DNA from: Artocarpus heterophyllus
Lineage: Eukaryota > Streptophyta > Magnoliopsida > Rosales > Moraceae
Direction of reading: 5' to 3'
Assembly: GCA_025403435.1 (NCBI GenBank)
Contig: CM046344.1
Span: 20,441,652-20,505,651 of the forward strand
DNA: 64,000 nt
Under the pieces are notes generated by a model, which saw only the letters and a program-made list of their open reading frames with translations, had not been told where the DNA came from and ran no database searches. The translations under genes were made by a program, and so were the position numbers. Shown in pieces: positions 34,620-47,518 of this stretch. Within the stretch, counting starts at the first letter, position 1. Each line of letters opens with the position of its first letter.

Positions 34620-36110
34620 GTTTAGTTGAGGAATCCAGTGACATTTGGGTCATAGATTTCGGTGCAACTAATCAAGTTTGTGTTTCTCTATAGGGGTTCA
34701 AAGAAATGAGAAGTCTGCTTCATGAAGACTTCACACTTCGAATGGGCGATGGATCCTTGGTCTTGGCGGAAGCAGTGGGAGGCGTCCATCTTTATTTTGA
34801 TAATTATAGGAATTTAATTTTACGAGATTGATTTTATGTTCTCAAATTAAAAGGAATTTAATTTCTGTAGCTTGTTTATTTAAAGACTCCTGTTTGGTTT
34901 CTTTTAATAATAAAGTGGTGATTCATAAAAATAAATCTTTTATCTATTTTGGATGGATGCAAAATACTCTATATTTTATCAAACCTAACATGGACTTACT
35001 GCTTAATGCTGAGATAAATGATAATAACTCTAAAAGACTTAAAACTTCTCATTTTAATAAGACTTATCTTTGGCATTTGCACCTTGGTCATGTTAACCTG
35101 AATAGGATTCAAAGGTTGGTAAGGGATGGACCTTTAAGCCAATTAAAGGTGGAATCTATACCTCAATGTGAATCTTGTTTGGAGGGTAAAATGACCAAAA
35201 AACCATTTGGGTCTAAGGCAATAGGGCCGAAGGGGTTTTATAACTTGTGCATAATGATGTTTGCAGACCAATGAACATTCAGGCACGAGGAGGGTATGAG
35301 TACTTTGTCACTTTTATTGATGATTACTCAAGGTATGGGTATGTGTACCTGATGCACCATAAAAACGAAACTTATGACAAGTTCAGGGAGTTTTAGGATA
35401 AAGCAGAAAAGCAATTAGGTAGACCCATAAAGGGACTTCGATTTGATCGAGGTGGAGAATACCTTTCTGATGAGTTTTTGGGACACTTATTAGAGAATGA
35501 GATATTATCCCATGTGACTACGCTGAGCACTCCATAGCAGATGGCATAGTAGAGAGAAGGAATAGAACTTTATTGAACATGGTAAGGTCTATGATGAGTT
35601 ATTCATCATTACCTTTATCCTTTTGGAGATATGCACTACAAACCGTATGTTATCTTTTGAATAATGAGCCTTCCAAATCGATCCTTAAAACTCCTAATGA
35701 GTTGTGGACGGGCAGGAAGACATCCTTAAACCATATTCGCATATGGGGATGTTCGGCTCATGTCTTGTTTAAGGATGCAAAAAAGTTGGAAGCACGTTCG
35801 AAAGTTTGCGTGTTTGTAAGATATCTAAAAGGGGCAAAAGGGGGTTATTTCTATAACCCAAAGGAAAATAAAGTCGTTGTTTCAACTAATACAACTTTCC
35901 TTGAGGAGAGTTACATGGACAACTTTAAACCTTGGAGCAAAGTGGTGCTTGAGGAGTTAAGAAGTGATCTAATCACTCCATAGTTTCTGAATGAAACCAT
36001 TCTGATCAGTGTAAAAAGACCAAACAAACCTGAACAACAACCTAAGGATCTTTGGCATAGTGGGAGGATCGGGTGTCAACTCGAGAGATATATGTTCAAT
36101 GGGGAGGCCT
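34620..36110 (+). pseudogene. Copia protease, pre-integrase and integrase, second copy
   Basis: The protease motif reads IWVIDFGATNQVC (about 34,640-34,680): the Ser of the active-site DSG is Phe, and the conserved His is Gln. Pre-integrase WHLHLGHVNL with a downstream CESC gives the HHCC zinc site (about 35,070-35,180). The integrase core shows TFIDDYSRYG (first Asp), RFDRGGEY (second Asp) and a region with RERNRTLLNMVRSMM that should carry the catalytic Glu, but stop codons sit just before it (about 35,536-35,550). The frame then stays open through WTGRKTSLNHIRIWGC to about 35,983. Cannot encode an active polyprotein. Confidence 0.85.
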
Positions 36111-37890
36111 TCTGAGACTGTCGATCTAAACCTTTAAATGTTAGGTATATGATAGACAGATTATGCGAAAAACATGATTCTTAAGGTGACGGTCTAAAAC
36201 ATAAGATCCACAATCGAGGGAATAAAGTTGGGCGCTTTATTCATGTAAAGATTGTTATGTTGTCTATATCTCTATTAGAAGATGGTCTGTTTTGGCCATC
36301 GGAGGTGGACTCTGTGAATAGAAACATTGGCACATTGTCATAGGTGACAATGTTTTGGATTGGGACATAAAGTGAATTGATTTGGGTTAATAATTCTGTC
36401 TCAGCAAATCAATTCATTTTAGACAATCATTTGTATTGTATCTTAATCCTAAAATGAATAGTGGGTTCGTTGTCTTGACTTGTGTCTTTTAATGTACCAA
36501 AGGGTGATACCCACATTTTAATAGTGGTATGCATGCCGGTACCTTATCTTCTTATATGCGTTATCTTGTAATTGAAAAACTTGAGCGCTCAACCATTTAG
36601 ATACATAAGTGTAACCGAATGGTATACTGTTTTTAGATGGTAAGTTTTCCAATAGTGAGATAATGAAACGTAAGATAAAAATAATCAGGAAGGTAAAACA
36701 GAACTTATCCTTAAGCCGGTTATGGATAATCCTATGGGGATACGATACACTATGATATGTCATAGAGACTTAGCTATACGGGCTTCGTAATTCTATATAG
36801 ATCGAGAGTGCAACTCCAAGCTTTTAGTGGAGTAGCGTTAGAGTTGATAATTATGAAATGTATATCTAGGATATTGGATAATTATTAGAAGCTTGAACTA
36901 TATAGGTTCATTTGGTCCCTTTTGCTAACTCACAAAATCTTATAACGATACGGTGTGTTTTTTCAATAATTGGTGACTTATGTCAGATTTATCAGATTGA
37001 CTAAAATTTGATAGGATCAAATAATTCATGTATGTTTATCAGTTGAATTAATTTTATGACAAAATTAATTTAAAATAAACTTGTTGAATTATCAGGATTA
37101 GATAATTCATGTCTGTTTATTGATTAGATTAATTTTGAATTAATTCAAGATAAACTTGTTGAATAATCAGGAATTCATTTATTTTCCTAGAGATTATTTA
37201 GATAAAGTTGTTTTAATTAGATAACTTTTCTATTGGGTTATTTGAATTAAAATTGAGACTTTATCTTATAGAATCTCAGGTGGAAAATAAAAGATTCGCT
37301 TAGATTTTTTATCAACAGTTTGGCATGCCAATCCTCAAGTTCGGCCTGCCGGTTAGACAGAATGGCTTGCCTATGCGCAATAAAAAGATCACGTATTTTC
37401 ACGCGAATTTCATTAAATATTGATCTGAATTTGATTCTAATTCAAATTTTGAGGCATTATCGGATAAGGACTGACTCCTAGACCCAATATTTATATAAAA
37501 GGAAGTGAGTCTCATTATTATTTAGATCAATTGAGAGATTAAGAGTAAAACTCTGGTAGTGAGATTCTAAAACTCTCTGAGAGCTTTTGTTCACAAATCA
37601 CGGACACTAGCTTTGGGTTCTCTCAATTGGTTGGAATGAGAGTCACCTGGTGGCAGAGCTGTACGTGTGAGTCCTCACTCACTCCGATCGTGGATAGAGA
37701 ATAGCAAAGAAGGCTAGTTGGTTGAGGTCCTTCTAGAACGTTACTTCTCTTTACTGATTGCAGGAGTTTTTCGGCACACAGAGGTTAGTAAGATCCGGTT
37801 AATTTATGCATATAACGTGTCAAATTTGTGTTTTAAAAAATACTTTGATATAAAATTTTTAAAATTCCACTACATACTATTTTTCCAACA
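36111..37890 (+). repeat. 3' LTR of the second Copia copy (5' end missing)
   Basis: Homologous to the reverse complement of about 5,065-3,212. Starts near GAGACTGTCGATCTAAACC and ends TTTTTCCAACA. Contains GGC-N2-GCC dyads at about 37,323-37,370, partly degraded. The minus frame at 36,518-36,763 is the counterpart of the small LTR frame at 4,338-4,535. Confidence 0.87.
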
Positions 37891-38053
37891 GATAACACCC
37901 TTATATAGATAAATTATGCTTGAGTCACCTTGCCCTTATGTTAGGTTCGAGACAGCTATCCTTAGCCCAAGATGGCCTATTTAATTTTACCCTAATCTTT
38001 TTTTTTACATATTTTCTTTACTTAATTTTCCTTGAATTTTCTAAGGGAGAATG

Positions 38054-40413
38054 TGTAACGCCCCTATATGGGGGTTAACAGTTTTTAATGAGATAAAATA
38101 AAAATAAATAATAAAAGTAAAACCTTAAAAATAAAATTTGCCCGGGACTTAAATGAAAACTCTCAACTCAAAAATAAAAATATAAACGATAAATAAACCA
38201 CAGTTTTAATGTAGCACCTTAAATTTAATAATATAAACTGTTGTCATCATCATTTTAACCCTCAACACATTATAATACAGTCACAGAAAGTAACAATTGA
38301 TGCTTACATTATCATGAAGAACATTCTCAACGATTGAAGCAGTCTCAATGTAATATAGTTACATCACTTCCTCAACTATATTTCTCGTAGCCACCTCACA
38401 TTTAGTGAGTCCTGAAAAGATATAAACATAAGGGTATGAGCAACACTATGCTCAGTAGAGAAAGCCATTACTCACCTTCAGGTTTTTATCATTACCACAT
38501 TAAAATCTGCATGGTTAGTAAGTCACATCATATTCCAGATTATGAGGTTTATTATGATCACATCTTATGGATACCGTAGTTAATCATTACCAAGTGTCAT
38601 AATTACACATTTATTCAAATATTACCAATCATCATTGTTCATAGGTATCCATGTTAAATTGAGTATCACTCAACTCATCGAAACCCAAATGGGCGCACTT
38701 GATCACCCTATAAACATTCCAAGGGTGTTCCGGTGAGGGGACATCAAGCCCCGAGTCCTCACCAAATCGATTCCTGTACAGTGTGTTCTGGGACTTTCAA
38801 CCCAAGGAAGCGTCATCGCCTTCCCCCTACTTTACCTTTTAGGGTATTCATGCCCAAGGACGTAACCGTCGCCCTCTTCATGTCTCACAATTTCTCTATA
38901 TTGAATCATTATCAATAGAGTTAGTTTTCCTAACCATGCTTCTCAATTTATAACATGTGTCAATTCATTATGTTCCTCGCCGTACAATACAAGACGAGTC
39001 CATGTCATAGTTTCATATGTGATAATCATATAATATCAGTTCAACATAGATATATATATATTGCGGCAAAACAATCAATTTTAATTCTATAAAAACCTCA
39101 CAAAAGATGAGTAATAGAATCCCTACCTTTTAAGCTTATCAACAGTCTCTTAATCCTGGAATCAATTAACGTTAGCTCCATACTCCCTTGATCCTAAGGC
39201 GTGCATAAGGACAATTAAAACTAAAGCACAACATACAACTACATTCATAAATAAATCATGTGTAAACCTATCTTACTAGTATGCCATTAAAGCTTTTATA
39301 TAAATCTCTTTTGAATACCACAGTAAACAATTTTTGTCTTAACACAATATAAAATGTGAACAAGTAATCTATATGTTTTAGTCCCTAATAAGATTCATCA
39401 ATCACTTAGGATAATATTGGAAAGGTTGCAAGACATTAAAGAATTAGGTGGTGAGCAAAGATGGGTTCTTGGTTCAGGTTAGCAGCTGGTATACCATAAC
39501 AAACTGGTAGATTTACTAGTTTCCAATACAAAAATTAAATAATTCTTAGAAAATAAAATACAACTCCGATTTAGGTTTATGATAGCTCGTTAGAAAGCCT
39601 AGGATGCTACTTTTCAAATATGCAAACCAATTCATAAAATTCATTTTAATTTAATCTTAGAATTTCAAGAAATAACCACTGCCCATAGAGGTATTACAAA
39701 GTTTAACAATATAAATTTTCTGTCTAGGGCATATACACTTAGACTTCATACATATGCTCCAAAATAGCAACAAACATATACTTAGGTTTAAGAACGTAAA
39801 TTTGAATAATCCTTTAGTATAAAAGAAAATTTATAAATGAAAGACTAAATTTGTTCATAAGATTCAAACCTCGGATTATGGTTAGTTGGAAGCTTGAAAT
39901 GGCTTCAAAACAGGTTCCTTTACTTCGGTATGACTGAAATTCTTGCTCAAATAGAGGTGATGGTGGCTGATTTTTATGGCTGCCTTGAAGAAGTTCTCTA
40001 AGTATTTTGCTTCAGCAAAGAAATGAGAAGAAGAGTGTGGGAACCGTGGAAGAGAAAGGAAGAAAAGATGAAGTCTTTGAAGAGAAGTGATGGAAACAAT
40101 TATAGAGGAGACATGTTGAAGCATGTCACGGAGGAAATAAAGAAAATGAGGGTCAAGAGTAGTTGGAAAAGATATCCTTATGTCTCATCTAAAGACTTTA
40201 ACACACATAATGCCAATATGACATTTTTGAGATTTATTAGAAGTTCTAAGGCTTTTTAGTAATCATACTAAATAAATATAGGAGAATTTTAGAAAATTTA
40301 AAAATAGATAAAAATAAATATTATAAAATAAATTTAAATGAAGCAATTTTTTTTATACATTAAAAATTAATTTAATTACCTCAATACCCATTAGAAGAAT
40401 AACGGGTGTCACA
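38054..40413. mobile_element. Solo LTR, 2.36 kb, with GAATG target duplication
   Basis: The block starts TGTAACGCCCC and ends GGGTGTCACA, with the exact 5-bp repeat GAATG on both sides (38,049-38,053 and 40,414-40,418). The ends and the region around 38,390-38,470 (GTGAGTCCTGAAAAG, ATGAGCAACACTATGCTCAGTAG) resemble LTRs of Ty3/Gypsy chromoviruses (Del/Tekay type). There is no internal coding, so this is a solo LTR. Its right end resembles the LTR-like block ending at 6,166. The small frames inside (38,733, 40,023) are not genes. Confidence 0.87.
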
Positions 40414-40423
40414 GAATGTGGGA

Positions 40424-41229
40424 AATGTTAGTTTTTAGTTGACTAATTCAATTTAATGTCAGACATTTAAAACTTGTTAAGTAAATAATAGATTACAAAC
40501 TTTTCATGACTAAAATACCAAAACTAACCTTCTCCTTTATTTTTTTTATCAATCCTTCAACATCTTTCTCTCCTCTCTTTCTTGTCTTTCTCTCCCTATT
40601 CTCTCATCATCTCTCTCAAATCAGATCAATCAATGTAATCAGTGGGGCTTTCATGACCACTAAACACCCATTGTCGTTGTGCCATTGCAGAGATCGTCGC
40701 TTGTCCCCAGAGTCACACAAAGCATCCATGGTCGAAGTCACGTAGAGCAACCATTTAAAATCGTGAGTTCGTCGCCATCGTCGCTAGCTGCAGAGAGAGA
40801 AATTCAACTCTCTGTCGTAGGTCTGGAGGCAGTGAACCGTTCATCTTGATTGTTGTCAGAGTCAAAATCTAGTGCACCATCTTGACGGCGGCTCCCACCA
40901 TAAGCGAAGACGAATGGAACTGTCGGGAGCCGAGATTCGTCATGGCTCATTGTCATCCATCCAAGGCCACCGTCGCTCGTTGTCATCCGTCAAAGGCCAT
41001 CGTCACTCAAAAGGGAGGGAGAAAAAGCAGTGAAGAAAGAGAGATGAGAAAGAAAAGGAGGAGAGGAGAGAGAAATAGGAGAGAGCATTGAGAAAAAACC
41101 CTAGATCAAATTAAGGGTATTTTAGTCTGTATAATTATTTAATTTTAACAATTGGTTGATAAATGACATTTACTAACATTTTAAATTATACCATATATTT
41201 ACCATTAATAGTTTAAATCATATGAGATC
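40424..41229. mobile_element. Candidate Mutator-like non-autonomous element
   Basis: Imperfect terminal inverted repeats of roughly 90-120 bp: the left end leads into GACTAAAATACCAAAAC at about 40,508, and the reverse complement of the right end leads into GACTAAAATACCCTTAA. Both ends share an AATGTTAG-like start and an ATGTCA motif. Inside are a CT-rich leader-like tract, then GC-rich sequence with GTCGCCATCGTCG motifs that stands out from the AT-rich surroundings and may be captured host DNA. Edges are approximate and no target duplication was fixed. Frames inside are open in several phases and not assigned. Confidence 0.45.
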
Positions 41230-44200
41230 AATATCTTCAAAAGTTTCAAGTTTACTCTAAATTTTAATTTTTTAGTATTTCATTTTTCAAACCTAATTTA
41301 ATAAAGTGAATCAAACTCAACCAGAAACTTGGTTCATTTGGATTAAAAAGTATACATCATTGTATAATAATTTTGATTTCATTCGTCCCTTTAAAAATAC
41401 CATGATTCGGCCATTGATTGTATGTAACATAATAGACGCCAAGTAATACATAATTTTTTTTTTGGATATGATGTGCGTCAAGATGCATTAACATTACCAA
41501 TAAATAAGTAACCATATTTTTACCAAACTTCATGTACATATAACTACTAGAAATCTAAAAACGCAAGTGCAACGTTTAAGCTTACCCACTGGCACGGATG
41601 TGTTACTGCATCTTTCCACGCCATAACTTTCTGCCGCTACTAAAAACGATACATTTTATAATCCCATAAATACATTTTTCCGTAGCAAAGTCAAACATAG
41701 CACCTGTATAGATCCCTAAAAATAACTTCTTCCTAAATGTTATGGTCTTCACAATCACATGCCGTTCTATAAATTAGGAACCACCCCCGTGACATTATCC
41801 ACTCGTGTCTAACCAATTTCCTTTTTTCTTTTTCTTTTTTCTTTTTTTTGTTGTTGGAAGTCTAATCATCTTTCACTAACTACTATTTGAGCTATATAGA
41901 TAGATACTACTAGCTTCACCACAAAAAAAAAAAAAAATTGTAATTAATTATAACCGTTTGAAAATATAATTGGAAATACATTTTGTGATTCTAACAAAAT
42001 TTTGGTTCAGATTTTATGAGCGAAAATATTGTAACAATTTTGATTCGTAAATACGAAAGTACCCACGGATGAGGCTGAGCAGCCACCCCTTAAACTTTTT
42101 TTCTTTTTGATTTTGTACATAAAATTTTATAAAACTTGTGTTTTTTCCCTCTAAGATTGTATTCTGTTCTCTTTAAAATTTTATTTCGCTTCTCTTAAAA
42201 TTCTACATCTCTTTATATGCATCACTTTATTAGTTCAATCATATCCCTGCTCTTTTGACTAATTTTTTCTGGCTTCGTTTCTATTTATTAAAGCTACAAA
42301 ATGTAGTTTCAATTGAATTTCCAAAGGAAACATTAGACATATATAATTCAATTCTGAACCTAGCTAAGTTGGAATCAACAAGTAATAGTTATAAACTAAT
42401 TAATCCACGGAAAGAAAATGACATGGGCAAATGCATATATGGGCATATCATGAATGTCTCAACTAAATCCTTAACAAATTTACGTATATTACTAATTACT
42501 ATCATCTTATGAGGTGTTGGGTAATGAAATATATTACATCAACTAACATTTTACTAAATATGATATCTTTTCCGTGATTATATGAGTATGGTCATTTTCA
42601 AACTTCCAAATTGCTGAGTTCATGCTTAAATAATTAAAACCCAGGATTATTTGAAATATTATTATAGATTAATTTGTGAATTAACTTAGGATTCCTTTTT
42701 AATGAAAATTGAGGAAGTTGGGGATTTGGTAAGCTTTCACACAGCCTCATGATCCAGACTATCACTTAATGTTTTTTTTTTTTTTTATCATCTTATAAAA
42801 AAATTTAAAATACCATAATGACCATTGATTAGACATAATACTATACCAAATCCAAAAAAAAAATTATTTTGACCTTGTAAAATTTTTCGCGAGATGATAA
42901 AATGTTGGAGGAGAAATGAACGAGATGCACATGGTTGTTGTGGAAGCTTAGAAGGTGAAAAGGGGCAGTCTTCCATTGGAGAAGGGGGCATATGATTATA
43001 TGTACTGCCACTAATGCTGCGTGGTTTTCATCATCAAATAGTGTGGGTACTTGCATTCTTTCTCACGCTTCTCTAGGAATGTGTTAACTACGCTCCAATA
43101 ATATGGCTCCATGATGGAAAGTTTTTTGTAATTCTAATTTTGTTATAAAAAAATACATGTATTTTTAACCGTTAAATCTATAAAAAAAATAAAATAATTT
43201 TTATTAAACCTAATGGTTTAAAAATATTTACTATTAAAGCAATTTTCAATTGAGCTCAATAGAGTTGGTAATTGGCGACTTAAAAAAAGTTAATGATAAA
43301 GTGGTAACTCTATTTTAGTAGCTCAAGGATTTTCTTCGTGAGAGAGAAAATTTATATAATATGGTAGCAGATATTATTAGGTTTATATTTTCTTTAACAA
43401 GATGTATTTGCTTCTGATTTTAAATGGGATCTGTTTACCCATGTAAAAAGTAAAGATAGTAAAGATTGAAATATAACATGACATATATAAAAGATAAGGT
43501 GCAAGAGACTATATATATCTCATTTAACAATGACTCTAAAAAGTTATAAACAAGAAATTCTTTTATTGTAAACCAGTTCACATATTCAAAGTCATTCTTA
43601 CATAAAATAGGCATTTAGTTATACATCTTAACTTCTACTCAGAGCTTGAACGCCGACGAGCAAGTGGTTGTTGGCCAATAAGGCCCTATTTGAAGGCATT
43701 CCTTTTTACGAGAAATTTTAGATGATGACAATAAGATTAAGAAGAATATTTTCTTTTTATTCCAACCCTTTCATGGCAACCGATGTGTAAAGTTAGTAAA
43801 CTAAACTATCTATCTTCCAAGGAAAATAATAATTGCACCTCTCTAATTGAAGAATCATTAATTAATTATCTTCAAAACATCATTCAGTATAAAAGTAATT
43901 GGCACATTTGTTAAGCATATCTCCTCTTTTTCTTTCCTTTTGCTCCTTTGCTTTTGTAAATTGAGAGACATCGGCTTTATGTCATCGATAAGTAGTAAAA
44001 AACACTTGTGCACCTTAAATTTACCCTTTTTGCATGTTGCACCTTAAATTTTTAATTTTAGTATTTAAGATCCAATTTTACAATTCTTGACAATGCACCA
44101 ATCAGTAACAGACATAAATTAATGGACAACATTTAGGATCCGAAATTTCAAAATTTAAAAAGTTCAGAATCTAACTTAACAAAAAATTTAGAGTCTATTT

Positions 44201-45504
44201 GTGGAAAAATCTTGGGTAATTTTCATCTATTAATTGATGTTCATTATTTGTTGGATCATAAGCTTGACAAATTTTAAAATTTAAGATGCTATTTACGATA
44301 GCTAAAAGTTCAGAGTCTAAAAAGTCAAATATTGAAAGTTCAAGGTATACCAATACAATTAATCCCGCCAATAAAAATATCAAGATTATGGTAAAAGGGT
44401 ATCATAGAAAAGACCAACACAATTAACCCCACCAATGAAGATATCAAGATTATAGTAAAAGGGTAACATAGAAAAGGAATGTTTAAAGGGAGTAAACTAG
44501 TGCAAGGAACAGGGTTAACACAGAAAAACACACACAAAATGGCATGGGGCATATCATTACAAGGGAAATCACATGGTTAGTGATTCTGCCCCCCATTACC
44601 AACCATCATGTCCCCCATGTCTAAAGATCATCTCCTTTCCCCCACCTCCCTACTAGTTAGTCCCTACTTCTCTCTCTATGAATCTGCCTTGGAGTTTGAT
44701 TGACTACTTTGTAATTTAATCGCCCCTCTTTTAAGATAAGGCTGCCATTGGGCATCACCCACCATGTTTTTAGAATCTTCTCTAAGACGAAACTTTTCTG
44801 ATCTTTGGTGGTTTTATTAAATAATTTATGACAAATAATTAACAATTTGTTGCCTCACGTTTGTACTCTTCAATATGATTATGCTGCAAAATGTAGCTAG
44901 CTTTCCAGTTCCACAAGGAGGAGTTTGATCACAATTTGCCAAATGTAGTTGCCAAGAAATAAATAATAGCTTAACCAATTATTATCATATGTATAACAAT
45001 TAATGTCAAAAAGCTGTTGTATTTATCGAATTCTAACCACAGCACACAACAAAGAACTAAACTTTTAGTTACAACAGTTTTTAGCAAAACTTTGAGTAAT
45101 GTGACATTTAGCCACAACTTTAGTTTAATTTTTATTATAACTAAAACTTTTAGTCACAGAGTTTTTAGTCACAGAAACATCTATGACTAAAAACCCTATA
45201 AGCTAAAAGTTTTTGTAACATCAAAAATTGAATTAAAAGTTGTGACTTAAAACATATTAGCCACCACATTTTAGTACGATTAAAAGTTTTGCTAAAAATT
45301 ATCGTGAGTAAAAATCTATTTTTTTTTATCGTGCCAACTAATGTGGAAATTAGCTTTTAAATACAATATAATAAGTAAGAGCAGTTTTATTTGCTCAGGG
45401 GAATTTTAATCTTGGGACACGTGTGAAAACTAAGAAAACATTCCTTTTTGTTCAAGTTTTTTTCCGACTTCTTTGACATAAAAATGGAACTGAAATAGTC
45501 AAAT
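41230..45504. other. AT-rich spacer with a 64-bp tandem duplication
   Basis: No gene recognised. A 64-bp unit is present twice at 44,349-44,412 and 44,413-44,476 (shared core AATATCAAGATTAT or GATATCAAGATTAT, then AGTAAAAGGGTA). Near 41,766 TCTATAAATTAGGAACC looks like a TATA region, but no coding frame follows. Short frames at 42,255 (plus), 42,788-43,056 (minus) and 44,195-44,552 (minus) have no protein signature. Confidence 0.5.
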
Positions 45505-46050
45505 AGGGTGTTTGAAAGAACGGTTAAAATCATCAATTACAACTGTAAATATGTAGTAGGTCATTTAGTATGTAGGTTTAAAACCGTTTAAGGTAGCTTA
45601 AACCATAAAAGCGGTTCAAACTGACATTTGGTGGAGTAATAACTGAGGCCAATTCAAATCATAGAAGCGGTACTAAATCAGCTAAAACCTCCAAAATCTA
45701 AACTTTGCCCTGCTCAAGTTCAAACAGACCATTTTTATAGTAAAAACCATTTTCATTTTCGGTTTTTTTTTTTCAGTTCTCGTTTTAAACTTGATATGAT
45801 ATTTTATACTCGTTTTAAACTCTTATGTTCCAAATACCAGTTTAAAACCACCGTTTAAACCATACAGTTTAGAATCTACAGTTCAAATCATAAAGTTCTA
45901 AATCGCACCATTTTGAACTCGTGTAACAAACAAACCATAAGCTTTCACGTACTACAGTAAAAAGCAAAAAAATTACTACAGTATAAAGCTCTTACATATT
46001 ATAGTTCTCAAATCAAAATTATTAGTTTCAACCATTCTTCCAAACGTTTA
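45505..46050. mobile_element. MITE-like element
   Basis: The left end GTGTTTGAAAGAACGGTTAA and the reverse complement of the right end ACGTTTGGAAGAATGGTTGA align over about 30 bp. Near the right end is TACAGTATAAAGCTCTTACA, a motif also found at about 26,240 and 54,625, so this is a small dispersed family. No open frame. Superfamily not assigned. Confidence 0.55.
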
Positions 46051-47518
46051 AAAGAGATTTCTATTTTGAGGAAGAATTGTGTTGTGCAGTATTCTTCCAA
46101 TAAGCACGTTGCATACTATCAAAATTGCAATTGAAAATTGATGCCCACTATGTTGTGTCTCTTGCATCAAATGATGGATTCAAGTGTCTCAGAAGCCCAC
46201 CTTTCTCTCGCAAGTCAAAGCAACTTTCCCATCTGCACCCTATGATTTAATTCATACCAAACATACATTACAAGAAAAGGGCACGAGTCGACTATAGTAG
46301 TAAATATCAAAATAAGAAAATAAAAGGAAAAAGAGAAGACAAAGGCTTAACAAGGTTTAACAACAGCGTCACTGCAAAAGCGTCACCATGAACAACGTGA
46401 AAATCAAGCTCGACTGCCATTAGACCACCTCCCAAAAGCAAGAACCACAGCGACCACACCATCGGCACCAAGCGCCGTTCCATGCACAGCGTCGATCTTC
46501 AAGACCATGACTATTGACACGAGCAGATTCTTGGTGTTTTAAGAAAAATTTTAAAATCCTATTCCGTTATGCAAATCTTTTCTTCAAAACTAATAACTAC
46601 TAGTAGGGATCACTATCGACCTCACATTTGAAATCAATTGGGGGTGAAATAATCGGTGATCCAAAATATGAAGTGCACATTATTGTACATAGTAGAATCG
46701 CGCACTTTTTTTTTTCCAACTTAAAAAAAAAAAAACAACCATAGCTGCCCCTTTCTTCTACTCTTCTTCTCCGACAAGAATTCCTCTTCCTTGCATTCCT
46801 CCAATAAGTGATAGTTTTCAGCCACACACGGCTTCTCCATGCTCTTTCCCAAAGTTTCCTCCACCTCAAATCTAGATCAGACTTTCAATTCTCTTCACTC
46901 ACTTTGACGCCTCCCTCCTTCTCCTTCCCTGATCTCCTCTCTAACAATGAGTCAATTTCTCATCCATAACATGTGATGCGGAGGAGTTGAAGTTGGCTCT
47001 ACATGAAGTCAAATAACCCTGCTCATTAGAAATAGGTGCTCTTGTAAGCAATACATTTCTAGCGTAGTGCAAGCTTATAAACATTAAATTTGATCAAACA
47101 TCACATAATATTAAAAAAGTATACCAAATTAAGAAAAACTAAAGGAGATTTAACCGTTTAAAACAAAACGCAATTGATATGATATTAAAAAAAAATCTCG
47201 ATATGTCATAATACTATAAGAAAATAGTAACAAAAGTAAAGAAACAATGTTATGATAGAGAGATGATAAACACGCAAAAATGCACTTTGGTTACTGATAT
47301 TTATTGAACATTTTCGCCAATATATATATATATGCACCAGATCGGTTCGTGATTTGGCCTAAAAATGTGTTCAAATGTAAAAAGACTGGCCAGAATATAT
47401 GACACTATTTTTAGTACATGCTTTGAATTTATTCAGCGAGAAAGATTTTTTTCCATATGCTATTCATTTCCAGGCACATGTGCTATACGATTTTATCGTT
47501 CCATCATTCGACTGCTGC
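46051..47518. other. Spacer before the ALG10 fragment
   Basis: No supported gene. The minus frame at 46,600-46,869 is Arg/Lys-rich (RKRNSCRRRR) and overlaps a poly-A/T tract; I see no domain. The stretch includes a short GC-richer patch (46,360-46,510). No earlier ALG10 exons were found in it. Confidence 0.45.

Larger units (their letters stand above)
32255..37890 (+). mobile_element. Second Copia copy, 5'-truncated and internally deleted
   Basis: Same family as 1-5,210 but on plus. Homology starts inside the leader (around 32,255, matching the reverse complement near 3,045), so the 5' LTR and primer site are missing. Leader, gag (33,770), zinc knuckle, protease, pre-integrase and integrase follow. 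At about 36,110, just after the linker between integrase and RT (SGRIGCQLERY), the sequence jumps into the LTR, so RT, RNase H and the first ~150 bp of the LTR are gone. The 3' LTR then runs to CCAACA at 37,890. No target duplication can be tested. Confidence 0.88.
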
